Shown here: positions 6,230 through 14,686 of the stretch, piece by piece
Position numbering within the stretch: position 1 is the stretch's first letter
How the letters are laid out: each line of letters begins with the position of its first letter
Source: Cyanobium sp. ATX 6A2
Lineage (GTDB): Bacteria; Cyanobacteriota; Cyanobacteriia; PCC-6307; Cyanobiaceae
DNA length: 64,000 nucleotides
Direction: 5' to 3'
NCBI RefSeq assembly: GCF_024346355.1
Contig: NZ_JAGQCU010000013.1
Span: forward strand, 1-64,000
Translations under genes and position numbers: made by a program
The notes under the pieces: generated by a model
Databases searched by the model: none
The model's input: only the letters and a program-made list of their open reading frames with translations
Told to the model about the DNA's origin: nothing

Positions 6230-6817
6230 TCACAACCCTGCATCCAGCAGCTCCCGCAGCTGCGGCGCCAGCAGGGCAAAGGCCTGGCCCCGGTGGCCGA
6301 TGCGGCCCTTGAGAGCCTTGTCCATCTCGGCGTAGGTGAGCCCTGCCTCGGGCACGAAGAACACCGGGTCGTAGCCGAAGCCGCCTGTGCCGCGTTGCTC
6401 CTCAAGGATTTCGCCCGGGCAGATGCCCTCCACCTCGAGGCGGATGGTGCCGCTGGGATCGGCCACCGCCAGGGCGGCGGTGAACCGGGCCGAGCGGTCG
6501 CCGGCGCCGTCCAGCTCCCGCAGCAGCCGGGCGATGCGCTCGGGGTCGCTGGGGCCATAGCGGGCTGAATGCACGCCGGGGGTGCCGCCCAGGGCGGTCA
6601 CGCTCAGGCCGGAGTCGTCGGCCAGGGCCCAGCAGCCGCTGGCGCGGGCCACGGCCGACGCCTTGAGCCGGGCGTTCTCGGCGAAGGTGTCGCCCGTTTC
6701 CTCCACCTCCAGGCCCTCTGGCTGGGGGCGGATCTGCAACTGCAACCCGGCCAGCATGTGGCCGAATTCGCGCACCTTGCCGGCATTGCCGCTGGCGATC
6801 ACCAACAAGGAACTCAT
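6230..6817 (-). CDS. rdgB: XTP/dITP diphosphatase (RdgB/HAM1 family)
   Basis: It hydrolyses non-canonical purine triphosphates (XTP, ITP, dITP) to monophosphates, keeping them out of DNA and RNA. The 195-residue length is usual. The family start SGNAGKVREF (residues 9-18) binds the triphosphate. TFAENARLKA, ADDSGLSV with the catalytic Asp pair, GTPGVHSARY, and the C-terminal GFGYDPVFF and FALL segments follow in the expected order. It lies 5 bp downstream of the phosphohexomutase gene on the same strand and is probably co-transcribed. It marks the return to high-GC core genome. Confidence 0.95.
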   Translation of the reverse strand: MSSLLVIASGNAGKVREFGHMLAGLQLQIRPQPEGLEVEETGDTFAENARLKASAVARASGCWALADDSGLSVTALGGTPGVHSARYGPSDPERIARLLRELDGAGDRSARFTAALAVADPSGTIRLEVEGICPGEILEEQRGTGGFGYDPVFFVPEAGLTYAEMDKALKGRIGHRGQAFALLAPQLRELLDAGL

Positions 6818-6822
6818 GGCGA

Positions 6823-8292
6823 TCAGTCCTCCAGGGCGTAGCGGCGTGCCCAGGCCAGCACCTCGGCCACGCGCTCGGCACTGGGCGCCTCGCAGTAGAG
6901 CCGCAGCAGCGGCTCGGTGCCGGAGAAGCGCAGCATCAGCCAGTGGCTGGGGCCCAGGCGCAGCTTCACGCCGTCGGTGCGGATCACCTCCAGCACCGGC
7001 TCCCCGGCCACCTGCTCCGGGGGCGCCTGCGCCAGCTGCTCCTCCAGGCGCCGGCGGGCAGCCATGTCCGCCAGCCGCAGGTCGAGTCGGTCGTAGCTGG
7101 CGGCGCCGCCATGGGCCCGCTGCAGGGCATCGAGGCGCTCGCCCAGGGGCACGCCGCCCTCCACCAGGGCCTCGATCAGCAGCAGGGCGGCGAAGGGGGC
7201 ATCGCGCTCGGGCAGGTGCATGCCGAAGCCCACGCCTCCCGACTCCTCCCCACCCACCAGCACCTCCCCGGCGAGCATCTCGGCGGCGATGTACTTGAAG
7301 CCCACGGCCTTCTCCACGACCGGGCGGCCCAGGTCCTCGGCCACCCGCCGCATCAGGTCGGAGCCGCTCACGGTCTTGATCACCGTGCCCGGCAGCCCCC
7401 GGGCCCGGGCCAGATGGTCGATGAACAGGGGCATCAGCAGCTGGGTGCTGCAGAAGCGGCCGCGCTCGTCGATGGCGGCGATGCGGTCACCGTCGCCATC
7501 GAACACAATTCCCATCGCCGGCCGGCCGGCAGCGGTGCTCGCCTGCACGGCGCTGATCAGCTCGCCCAGGTAGGGGGCCAGGGGCTCGGGTGGGTTTCCA
7601 CCAAACAACGGATCGCGGTTCGCCCGAATCTCCTGGATGGCGCCGCTGGCGATCGCCTCCGGGCCCAGCAGGGCCGGCAGCACGCCCGCCGCCGAGCCGT
7701 GCATCGGATCCACAATCACCGTCAGCCCCAGCTGCTGCAGCCCCGCCGCCAGCGGGGCGGGGTCGAGCCGGCTGCGCAGGCCGTTCACGTAGCTGCCGAG
7801 GGCGTCGAAGCGCTGGAGCTCGCCGGGGCTCGGCACGCTGATGCCACCAGCCGCCAGGCGCGTCTCCACCCGTTGGGTGAAGTCGCCTTCCACCGATCCG
7901 CCGAACGGTCCCTTGATCTTCAGGCCCAGCCATTCGGGCGGGTTGTGGCTGGCGGTGATCACCAGGGCGCCGAGGGCACCGCGCTCCACCACCGCCCAGC
8001 TGGCCGCCGGCGTGGGGGTGGCGGAGGTGGCCAGCAGTGGCGTCAGGTTCACCCCGCGCACGGCACTGCAGATCGCCTCGGCCAGCTCCGGGGCCAGGAA
8101 GCGGCGGTCGTAGCCGATCACCACCTCGCGGCTCGCCAGCCCCTCGGGCGCGGCGTAGGCCAGCTCGGCGGCGGCGGCAGCCGCCACCGGCAGCAGCCGC
8201 TCCACGGTGATGTCCACACCGAGGATGCCCCGCCAGCCGTCGGTGCCGAAGGCGATGGCACTGGGCGCCAGGGGGAGGGGGGCTGAGGCCAT
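6823..8292 (-). CDS. Phosphoglucomutase/phosphomannomutase family protein
   Basis: The 489-residue alpha-D-phosphohexomutase interconverts hexose 1- and 6-phosphates. FGTDGWRG lies near the N-terminus, the phosphoserine loop VITASHNPP has the active Ser at residue 115, FDGDGDR is the Mg2+ loop, GGEESGG is the sugar-binding loop, and RFSGTEPLLRLY is the phosphate-binding end. The reading frame continues far upstream without stops because of high GC; the ATG at 8292 was chosen because FGTDGWRG follows it at the normal distance. It is likely an operon with rdgB. Whether glucose or mannose phosphate is preferred cannot be decided here; glmM at 53.5 kb is a separate family member. Confidence 0.93.
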   Translation of the reverse strand: MASAPLPLAPSAIAFGTDGWRGILGVDITVERLLPVAAAAAAELAYAAPEGLASREVVIGYDRRFLAPELAEAICSAVRGVNLTPLLATSATPTPAASWAVVERGALGALVITASHNPPEWLGLKIKGPFGGSVEGDFTQRVETRLAAGGISVPSPGELQRFDALGSYVNGLRSRLDPAPLAAGLQQLGLTVIVDPMHGSAAGVLPALLGPEAIASGAIQEIRANRDPLFGGNPPEPLAPYLGELISAVQASTAAGRPAMGIVFDGDGDRIAAIDERGRFCSTQLLMPLFIDHLARARGLPGTVIKTVSGSDLMRRVAEDLGRPVVEKAVGFKYIAAEMLAGEVLVGGEESGGVGFGMHLPERDAPFAALLLIEALVEGGVPLGERLDALQRAHGGAASYDRLDLRLADMAARRRLEEQLAQAPPEQVAGEPVLEVIRTDGVKLRLGPSHWLMLRFSGTEPLLRLYCEAPSAERVAEVLAWARRYALED

Positions 8293-8403
8293 GGGCGCCG
8301 GCGGTGGAACACTACGGCCGCCAGCTTGCCCGAGTTCCGCCGCGCCTGGCCAAGGACGCTGCCCCCGGCCAGGACCCAGGCCGTGGCTGCCTAGCGTGCT
8401 GCC

Positions 8404-9864
8404 ATGTCTGAGCAGGTGATCACCGACCGGCTGCTGCGCAGCTGGTTGCGTTGCAAGCGCCGCGCCTGGCTCGATCGCCATGGCGAGCCGGCTCAGCGCC
8501 TCTGGAGCGCCCACCGCGCCCTGGCCCTCAGCGACCAGCTGGCCAGCTTCCAGAGCCTGTTGCCCCAGAAGCCCGGCCGCGGGGAGGCGGCCTGTGCCGC
8601 TGCGGCCCCTGGGGTGGTGGGGCTGCGGCTGCACGGCCAGGGCCCCGGCGGGCTGGCCGTGCAGGCCCACCCGGCCCTGCTGGAGCGGGTGGCGGGGCCG
8701 AGTGTGTGGGGGGATCACGCCTACCGGCCCGTGCTGGGCCGCCAGGGCCGCCACCTCACCCGTGAACACCGCCTGCTGCTCACCCTCTGGGGCCGCCTGC
8801 TGGCCGAGCGCCAGCAGGCGCCGGTGCCCCAGGCCCTGGTGCTGGCCGGCGGGGGCCGGGGCCTGGAGCGTCAGCGGCTGCCGCTGGGCAGCGGCCTGCA
8901 GCGCCAGCTCGATGAGGCCCTGGAGCGGCTGGCCGGGGATCTGCGCCGGCCGGAGCCGCCGCCCCTGGTGGCCGACCGCAAGAAGTGTGTGCTCTGCGGC
9001 TGGCGCGGGCTCTGCGATCAGGAGGCCAGCCGCCTCGGCCACCTCAGCGAGGTGAGCGGCATCGGCGGTCGGCGCCGCGACCTGCTGCTCGAGCAGGGCA
9101 TCAGCAATCTGAGCGACCTGGCCGCCAGCGATCCCGCGGTCCTGGCCGAGGCGTTGGCGGTGCACGGTGAGCAGCACCGCGAGGTGGCCGCCGAGCTGGT
9201 GGCCCAGGCGCGGGTGCAGGCGGCGGCCCGGCCCGAGCGCCGCGCAGCACGCCCGGTGCCGGCTCTGCCGGAGCTGGCCAGGGCCCCGGGGGTGCTGCTC
9301 TACGACATCGAATCGGATCCCGACGCCCGCGACGATTTCCTGCACGGGTTCGTGGTGGTACCGCGGCTGCCGTCGGCGGACCCGCTCGAGGCCTGGCCGC
9401 GCCGCGCCGACCCCAGCTGGCGCTACCAGCCCCTGCTGGCTCTCCAGGAGCATGGCGAAGCGCGGCTGTGGTTGCGGTTGCGCCGCTTTCTGGCCCGCTA
9501 TCCGGGCTGGCCGCTGCTCCACTACGGCGAAACCGAGGCGATCGCTCTGCTGCGCCTGGCCCGTCGCCAGGGCGCTGAGGATGGCGAGATCGAAGCCCTC
9601 AGGGCGCGCCTGCTCGATGTCCATGCCCGGCTGCGGCGCTCCTGGCGTCTGCCCGTGAGCAGCTACGGGCTCAAGGCGGTGGCCAGCTGGCTGGGGTTCC
9701 GCTGGAGCCAGGCCGGGGTGGATGGGGCCCGCTGCCTGCTCTGGTGGCGGCAGTGGCGCCGCGATGGCGGCACCGCCCGGTTGCGGCGCATCTTCACCTA
9801 CAACCGCGATGACAACCTGGCCACCTGGGCGGTGGTGTGCTGGCTCCTGGATCAGGAGGCCTGA
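8404..9864 (+). CDS. TM0106 family RecB-like putative nuclease
   Basis: The 486-residue protein resembles the TM0106/YprB-like family, with an N-terminal RecB/Cas4-like part and a C-terminal RNase-H-like exonuclease domain. Cys17 plus the cluster Cys195-x2-Cys198-x5-Cys204 match the four-cysteine Fe-S staple of Cas4/AddB-type nucleases. A helix-hairpin-helix-like region follows (SEVSGIGGRRRDLLLEQG). The C-terminal domain begins LLYDIESD (Asp301, Glu303), the DEDD exonuclease first motif, and ends with YNRDDNLATW. The usual RecB D...ExK motif is not evident in the N-terminal half, so the nuclease activity may reside in the C-terminal domain. Its last 13 bp overlap the converging ygfZ-like gene. 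Confidence 0.8.
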   Translation: MSEQVITDRLLRSWLRCKRRAWLDRHGEPAQRLWSAHRALALSDQLASFQSLLPQKPGRGEAACAAAAPGVVGLRLHGQGPGGLAVQAHPALLERVAGPSVWGDHAYRPVLGRQGRHLTREHRLLLTLWGRLLAERQQAPVPQALVLAGGGRGLERQRLPLGSGLQRQLDEALERLAGDLRRPEPPPLVADRKKCVLCGWRGLCDQEASRLGHLSEVSGIGGRRRDLLLEQGISNLSDLAASDPAVLAEALAVHGEQHREVAAELVAQARVQAAARPERRAARPVPALPELARAPGVLLYDIESDPDARDDFLHGFVVVPRLPSADPLEAWPRRADPSWRYQPLLALQEHGEARLWLRLRRFLARYPGWPLLHYGETEAIALLRLARRQGAEDGEIEALRARLLDVHARLRRSWRLPVSSYGLKAVASWLGFRWSQAGVDGARCLLWWRQWRRDGGTARLRRIFTYNRDDNLATWAVVCWLLDQEA

Positions 9865-10829
9865 GATCCCGTCCCCACCGGCGGCCTCACGAAGCCATCC
9901 GGAACCGAGATCTCCAGGCGGGGGGCGGCGCCACCGGGCCCGGCCTGCAGCTGGATGTGATCCAGGGCGCGGCGGCGCACCAGCGCCAGGCCGATCCAGT
10001 CGCCGCCGGCCAGCGCCATGGCGGAGCTGATCACGCCCAGCCGGGCATTGTCGGCTGCTGGTGCGGGGTCGTGCAGCGCCTGGCCAGGGGCCGGAGGGGG
10101 GGTGCCGGCTGCCGCTGCCGCCGCCGGCCAGTGCCAGCGCCGCAGCTGCTGCTTCACCCCGTCGTAGGTGGCGAGCTTGGCGAGGGTTTCCTGGCCCACA
10201 TAACAGCCCTTGCTGAGACTGACCCGATCGGCCAGGCCGAGTTCGAAGGGATTGTGGTCGTCGTTGATCTCGCCGGGCGCCGCCGGCAGACCGCTCTGGA
10301 TGCGCCAACGTTCCTGCTCCGCCGCACCCAGGGGCTCCCGCGCGGCCCAGGCCGGCGGCAGGGCTGCCTCCTGGCGCAGCACCAGGCCCAGCCCCAGGGC
10401 GCCGCTGCCCAGCTGCCAGCCGCCGCCATTCTCCAGCTCCTGCCATTCGCCCGACTCGCCGGCGTTGGGGGGCTCCTGCCGGCCCGGCACCGGCGTGAGC
10501 AGCCAGCCGGCCCGGGGCGGCTGCAGTCGCACCCGGTCGGCGGGGAACAGCACCCGATCGAGGGCCTGATGCACCTGCTCGCCGTCACCGGCGCTCACCG
10601 CCAGCCAGGCCCCGTCGCCATCCACCAGCACCTCCGCCAGGGCCCGCAGGCGGGCGGTGGGGCTGATGCAGCAGGTGGACATCCACTGGCCCGGCCGGGC
10701 GCCCTCGATGGCGGCGCTGGTCTGGCCGTGCAGCACCCGCAGGCTGTCACTGCCCTCCAGGCGGATCAGGCTCGCCGGCTGGCGCATCAGGGCGGGGCGC
10801 TCCGGCCGCCAGTTCCAGAGGCGGCTCAT
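9852..10829 (-). CDS. YgfZ/GcvT-domain folate-binding protein
   Basis: The 325-residue protein carries the family signature KGCYVGQE at residues 207-214 (K-G-C-Y-x-G-Q-E), with the conserved Cys used in tetrahydrofolate-dependent Fe-S cluster maintenance. The N-terminus [18 protein letters not shown] matches the opening strand-helix of the aminomethyltransferase fold. By family knowledge it assists assembly or repair of certain [4Fe-4S] enzymes. It is coupled to pyrE upstream by a 4-bp overlap and converges on the putative nuclease gene. Confidence 0.9.
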   Translation of the reverse strand: MSRLWNWRPERPALMRQPASLIRLEGSDSLRVLHGQTSAAIEGARPGQWMSTCCISPTARLRALAEVLVDGDGAWLAVSAGDGEQVHQALDRVLFPADRVRLQPPRAGWLLTPVPGRQEPPNAGESGEWQELENGGGWQLGSGALGLGLVLRQEAALPPAWAAREPLGAAEQERWRIQSGLPAAPGEINDDHNPFELGLADRVSLSKGCYVGQETLAKLATYDGVKQQLRRWHWPAAAAAAGTPPPAPGQALHDPAPAADNARLGVISSAMALAGGDWIGLALVRRRALDHIQLQAGPGGAAPRLEISVPDGFVRPPVGTGSQAS

Positions 10830-11443
10830 CGCGCGCTCTCCGCCATGGCGGCGCGGCAGGCCGCCACCTCCTCCAGCTGGAACAGGCTGCGCAGCTCCAG
10901 CCCCGCCGCCGTCATCGCCTCCAGGCCGCCCTCCTGACGGTCCACGATCGCCACCACCCGGTTCACCTGGTAGCCGGCGTCGCGCAGCTGGTGCACCGCC
11001 TGCAGCGACGAGCCGCCGGTGGTCACCACGTCCTCCAGCACCGTGATCGTGCTGCCCGCGGCGGGCAGCGGGCCCTCCAGCCAGGCGCCGGTGCCGTGGC
11101 CCTTGGCCTGCTTGCGCACGATCAGGGCCTCGAGCGCGCGGCCGTCGAGCGCGGATCGCATGGCCACCGCGCTCACCAGCGGATCGGCCCCCAGGGTGAG
11201 GCCGGCCACGGCGGCGGCTTGGGCCTCCACCAGCTCGAGCAGCAGCGCGCCCAGCAGGGCCAGCCCCTCGCCGCTGAGGCTCACCGGTTTGCAGTTCACG
11301 TAGTGGGGGCTTGTGCGTCCGGAGGCCAGGGTGAAGCTGCCGTGGCGGTAGGCGCGGGCGGCGAGCCGCTCCAGCAGCAGGCGGCGCATCGCCGCCGCTT
11401 CGCTCGGCAGGGTGAGCCGGGGCTTTGACTCCAGAGACGACAC
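10826..11443 (-). CDS. pyrE: Orotate phosphoribosyltransferase
   Basis: It makes orotidine 5'-phosphate from orotate and PRPP in de novo pyrimidine synthesis. The product has 205 residues. [19 protein letters not shown] near residues 34-52 is the typical PyrE entry, [11 protein letters not shown] carries the catalytic Lys/His loop, and [13 protein letters not shown] (about 134-146) is the PRPP-binding motif. It overlaps the ygfZ-like gene by 4 bp (same strand), so the two are probably one transcript. The divergent gene starts 136 bp away. Confidence 0.96.
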   Translation of the reverse strand: MSSLESKPRLTLPSEAAAMRRLLLERLAARAYRHGSFTLASGRTSPHYVNCKPVSLSGEGLALLGALLLELVEAQAAAVAGLTLGADPLVSAVAMRSALDGRALEALIVRKQAKGHGTGAWLEGPLPAAGSTITVLEDVVTTGGSSLQAVHQLRDAGYQVNRVVAIVDRQEGGLEAMTAAGLELRSLFQLEEVAACRAAMAESAR

Positions 11444-11579
11444 TGGTGGAACGGCGCTGAATTGCCTAGTTTGGATGCGGAGACACCATCTCTGGCAGAT
11501 GCCTCAGGGCTGCTCTCCCCCCATCCGCTGTTCCGCGGTTTTCCCAGCCCCGCTCCACCAGTTTCCTGAGGTCCCGGCC

Positions 11580-12185
11580 ATGTCCCCCCGTTCCCGCCTG
11601 ACCTGCTCCCCCACCCTGCTGCTCGGCGCTGCCCTGCCAGCTCTCGCCCTGCCAGCGTGCGCCCTGGTGGTGGGCCCCCTTGCCGCACCTGCCCTGGCCG
11701 GTCCCGTGGTCTGCACCACCACCCTGGAGGCCCCTGCCCCGGCCGCTGCCGGCTCTTCCCCTGCAGCCCCGGTGGAAGTCACCCGCTGCGGCACCGTGCA
11801 GACCGTGCCCGAGCTGATGGAGGCGCGCTTCTTCAGCTACACCGCTCCCTTCGCCCGCGGTGTCAGCCTCACCAACCAGATCACCGATCTGTTCGGCATC
11901 GCCATGGGTGGCCGCGAGGGCAACCGGGTGATGGGCCTTGGCTTCACCGACCAGACCATCATCTGGGACGGCAGCGCCGTGGAGAACACCACCCGGTTCC
12001 TGCTCGACCAGCAGCACGATCCGATGCCCCTGCGCACCGGCGATATCTCGAGTGGGTTTTCGGGCAGCCTCAGCGGCGGCGCCGAACCGCTAACGGTGGA
12101 GCGCGGCTCGCAGGAGGCGCCGCAGTCGTTTTCCATGCAGGGGAGCGGCGACACCTGGTCGGTGCCCGTGCGCGGCCTCTGGTGA
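11580..12185 (+). CDS. Conserved secreted protein of unknown function
   Basis: I do not recognise a named family. The 201-residue product begins with a basic N-terminus, a long hydrophobic Ala/Leu stretch (about residues 11-38) and PALAGPVV, a credible signal peptide with cleavage near ALA-G. The mature part is Pro/Ala-rich at first. It then holds a well-ordered segment with VPELMEARFFSYTAPFARG and a hydrophobic GFTDQTIIWDGSAVE, which looks conserved rather than random. The ATG at 11580 was chosen over a longer frame beginning inside the pyrE region. It is divergent from pyrE and followed 21 bp later by a tRNA. Confidence 0.75.
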   Translation: MSPRSRLTCSPTLLLGAALPALALPACALVVGPLAAPALAGPVVCTTTLEAPAPAAAGSSPAAPVEVTRCGTVQTVPELMEARFFSYTAPFARGVSLTNQITDLFGIAMGGREGNRVMGLGFTDQTIIWDGSAVENTTRFLLDQQHDPMPLRTGDISSGFSGSLSGGAEPLTVERGSQEAPQSFSMQGSGDTWSVPVRGLW

Positions 12186-12206
12186 GCCTGACCTTCGGGC
12201 GTGCCC

Positions 12207-12279
12207 GGGGGTCTAGCAATCTGGTGAATGCAGCGGACTCATAATCCGCCCAAGGCGAGTTCGATCCTCGCGACCCCCA
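12207..12279 (+). tRNA. tRNA with CAU anticodon (elongator Met or Ile2)
   Basis: Acceptor GGGGGTC (12207-12213) pairs with GACCCCC (12272-12278). The anticodon stem GCGGA/TCCGC encloses the loop CTCATAA with anticodon CAT, and the T arm is GCGAG-TTCGATC-CTCGC. The GGG/CCC anticodon-stem pairs of initiator tRNA are absent, so it is elongator Met, or a CAU tRNA modified by TilS to read Ile AUA. The CCA end is not encoded. The next gene's start codon overlaps the discriminator base. Confidence 0.93.
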
Positions 12280-13628
12280 TGCCTGTGGCCGGCCCCGATG
12301 CCGTGATGCTGTTTCTGGCCCTGGCGGCACTGGTGGCCCTGCGGGCCTTCTTCTCGGCCGGAGAGGCCGCACTGATCCAGCTGCGGCCCAGCCGGGTGAA
12401 TCAGCTGGTGGAGGCCGGTGAGCCCGGCGCAGCCGCTATCGCCAAGCTCCAGCGCCGCCTGCGTCGCGCCCTGGTGGCCACCCAGCTGGGCTCGGTGCTG
12501 GCCTTGGTGGCCTTCGGCTGGGCCGGCCGCGGCCTCGCCGAACGGCTGGCGCCAATGCTGACCAGGGGCACCTACAGCCTGCCCCAGGCCTGGCTGGATC
12601 TGGCGGTGTTCCTGGTGATGGTGCTGGTGGCCACCCTGTTCGGCGGCCTGGCGCCCAAGGCCTGGGTGCTGCACAGCCCCGAGCGCTCAGCTCTGCGGCT
12701 GGCGCCGCTGCTGGCGGCCCTCAGCCGCAGCCTGGCCCCTCTGCTGGGCCTGGTGGAACGGCTCGGCGCCCTGCTTCTGCGGCTCCTGGGTCTGCCGCGC
12801 AACTGGGATCAGCTGGTGCCGGTGATGTCGGCGGAGGAGCTCGAAACCCTGATCGAAACCGGTGGTGTCACCGGTCTGATGCCCGATGAGCGCAACATCC
12901 TCGAGGGCGTGTTCTCCCTGCGCGACACCCGGGTGCGGGAAGTGATGGTGCCCCGCTCCGGCATGGTCACCCTGCCGCTGGAGGTGAGCTTCGCCGAGCT
13001 GATGCGGGTCGTGCACGACACCGCCCACGCCCGCTTCCCGGTGATCGGCCGCTCCCTCGACGATGTGCGCGGCGTGCTCGACCTGCGCCACCTGGCCGAT
13101 CCCATCGCCCGCGGTCTGCTTCAGCCCGATTCCCCCCTGGCCCCCTTCATCCGGCCGGTGGCCCAGGTTCAGGAGAGTGCCTCACTGGCGGAGCTGCTGC
13201 CGCTGATCCGCAGCGGCCAGCCCCTGCTGGTGGTGGTGGATGAACACGGCGGCACCGAGGGCCTGGTCACCGTGGCCGACCTCACCAGCGAGATCGTGGG
13301 TGAGGAGGACAATCCCCTTGAACCCCACAACTTTCTCACCACCCTGGGGGAGGGCTGCTGGTCGGTGGCCGGCGAACTGGAGATCTTCGAGCTCAATCGC
13401 CAGTTGCCTTTGCCCCTGCCCGAGGCCGACGACCACCACACCCTGGCGGGCTTCCTGTTGGAACGCCTGCAGCACATCCCCGCCGCCGGCGAAAGCCTGC
13501 GCTGGGGGGGGTATCAGTTTCAGATCCTGGCCATGGACGGTCCGCGCATCGAGAGGGTGCAGATCGCGCGCCCTCCCGAACCGGCCGCCGCAGACCCGCT
13601 GGATCCGGCCGCCGCTCCCGATCGCTGA
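12279..13628 (+). CDS. CNNM/CBS-domain transporter-associated protein (hemolysin C/CorC family)
   Basis: The 449-residue membrane protein has an N-terminal CNNM domain with about four hydrophobic helices (residues 8-28, 65-85, 105-125, 140-170) including the typical ALRAFFSAGEAAL. Two CBS repeats follow (EVMVPRSGMVTL to DVRGVLDLRHL; then VDEHGGTEGLVTVADLTSEIVGE), and a CorC-HlyC C-terminal domain ends near FQILAMDGPRIERVQI. By family it takes part in Mg2+/cation handling or membrane integrity. The ATG at 12279 overlaps the tRNA end by one base; an ATG at 12306 would avoid that and is nearly as plausible. Confidence 0.9.
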   Translation: MPVAGPDAVMLFLALAALVALRAFFSAGEAALIQLRPSRVNQLVEAGEPGAAAIAKLQRRLRRALVATQLGSVLALVAFGWAGRGLAERLAPMLTRGTYSLPQAWLDLAVFLVMVLVATLFGGLAPKAWVLHSPERSALRLAPLLAALSRSLAPLLGLVERLGALLLRLLGLPRNWDQLVPVMSAEELETLIETGGVTGLMPDERNILEGVFSLRDTRVREVMVPRSGMVTLPLEVSFAELMRVVHDTAHARFPVIGRSLDDVRGVLDLRHLADPIARGLLQPDSPLAPFIRPVAQVQESASLAELLPLIRSGQPLLVVVDEHGGTEGLVTVADLTSEIVGEEDNPLEPHNFLTTLGEGCWSVAGELEIFELNRQLPLPLPEADDHHTLAGFLLERLQHIPAAGESLRWGGYQFQILAMDGPRIERVQIARPPEPAAADPLDPAAAPDR

Positions 13629-13678
13629 GCCGGGAGCCTGACGATCGTTGATAATCAGCCCGTCTGCATACCGTTGCC

Positions 13679-14671
13679 ATGAACCCGGTCCGTGTGGGGG
13701 TCATCGGCATCGGCAACATGGGCTGGCACCACGCTCGTGTGCTCAGCCTGATCAAGGACGCCCAGCTGGTGGGGGTGGCGGATCCAGACCGGGGGCGGGG
13801 TCGGCTGGCCACCCAGCAATTCGGCTGTGCCTGGTATCCCAGCCATCAGCAGCTCCTGGAGCAGGTGGATGCGGTGTGCATCGCCGTGCCCACCCTGCTG
13901 CATCACCCGGTGGGGCTGGCCTGTCTGCAGGCGGGCAAGCACGTGCTGATCGAGAAGCCGATCGCGGCCAGCCAGGAGGAGGCCGCGGAGCTGATCGCCG
14001 CCGCTGAGGCGGCCGGGGTGCAGTTGCAGGTGGGCCACATCGAACGCTTCAACCCCGCCTTCCGGGAGCTGGTGAAGGTGGTGGCCAGCGAGGAGGTGGT
14101 GGTGCTGGAGGCCCGGCGGCACAGCCCCAATCCCGAGCGCGCCAACGACGTGTCGGTGGTGCTCGACCTGATGATTCACGACATCGACCTGGTGCTGGAG
14201 CTGGCCGGTGCCCCGGTGTTGCGGCTGGCGGCGGCGGGGGGGCGCAGCGGCGAGGGTCCGATCGACTACGTGAACGCCACCCTGGCTTTCGCCAATGGCG
14301 TGGTGGCCAGCCTCACGGCCAGCAAGATGGCCCACCGCAAGATCCGCAGCCTCAGCGCCCACTGCCGCGCCAGCCTGGTGGAAACCGACTTCCTCAACCG
14401 CACCCTGCACATCCACCGGCGCTCCCATCAGTCGGTGAGTGCCGACCACGGCGAGCTGGTGTACCGCTCCGATGGTCTGGTGGAGGAGGTGAGCACCACC
14501 TCGATCGAGCCCCTCTACGCCGAGCTCACCCACTTCCTGGCCTGCGTTCGCGGCGATGAGTCGCCGGCGGTGGATGGCCTGCAGGCCTCGCGTGCCCTGC
14601 TGCTGGCCGACCTGATCGAGCAGTGCGTGGATCAGCCCAGTCTCTCCCTGAACCTCGAAGAGCCGATCTGA
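13679..14671 (+). CDS. Gfo/Idh/MocA family sugar-type oxidoreductase
   Basis: The 330-residue NAD(P)-dependent dehydrogenase has a Rossmann motif GVIGIGNMGWHHARV near the N-terminus, AVPTLLHH, and the family EKPI motif in HVLIEKPIA, with VGHIERFNPAFREL after it. The C-terminal Gfo/Idh/MocA domain includes HDIDLVLEL, the usual His/Asp substrate-side site. Members oxidise sugars, nucleotide sugars or inositols, and many serve surface polysaccharide synthesis. The substrate is not deducible. It ends 15 bp from the converging GH15-like gene. Confidence 0.9.
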   Translation: MNPVRVGVIGIGNMGWHHARVLSLIKDAQLVGVADPDRGRGRLATQQFGCAWYPSHQQLLEQVDAVCIAVPTLLHHPVGLACLQAGKHVLIEKPIAASQEEAAELIAAAEAAGVQLQVGHIERFNPAFRELVKVVASEEVVVLEARRHSPNPERANDVSVVLDLMIHDIDLVLELAGAPVLRLAAAGGRSGEGPIDYVNATLAFANGVVASLTASKMAHRKIRSLSAHCRASLVETDFLNRTLHIHRRSHQSVSADHGELVYRSDGLVEEVSTTSIEPLYAELTHFLACVRGDESPAVDGLQASRALLLADLIEQCVDQPSLSLNLEEPI

Positions 14672-14686
14672 TCCCGCCGATCCGAT

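Noticed and set aside
5982-6233. Minus-strand 83-codon frame upstream of the FAD gene
   Set aside because: No start context, no motif, and it overlaps the rdgB end; I regard the spacer as non-coding.
8293-10446. N-terminal extension of the phosphohexomutase frame to about 1207 codons
   Set aside because: The extra part overlaps the nuclease gene and is low-complexity; the family start motif lies just after the ATG at 8292.
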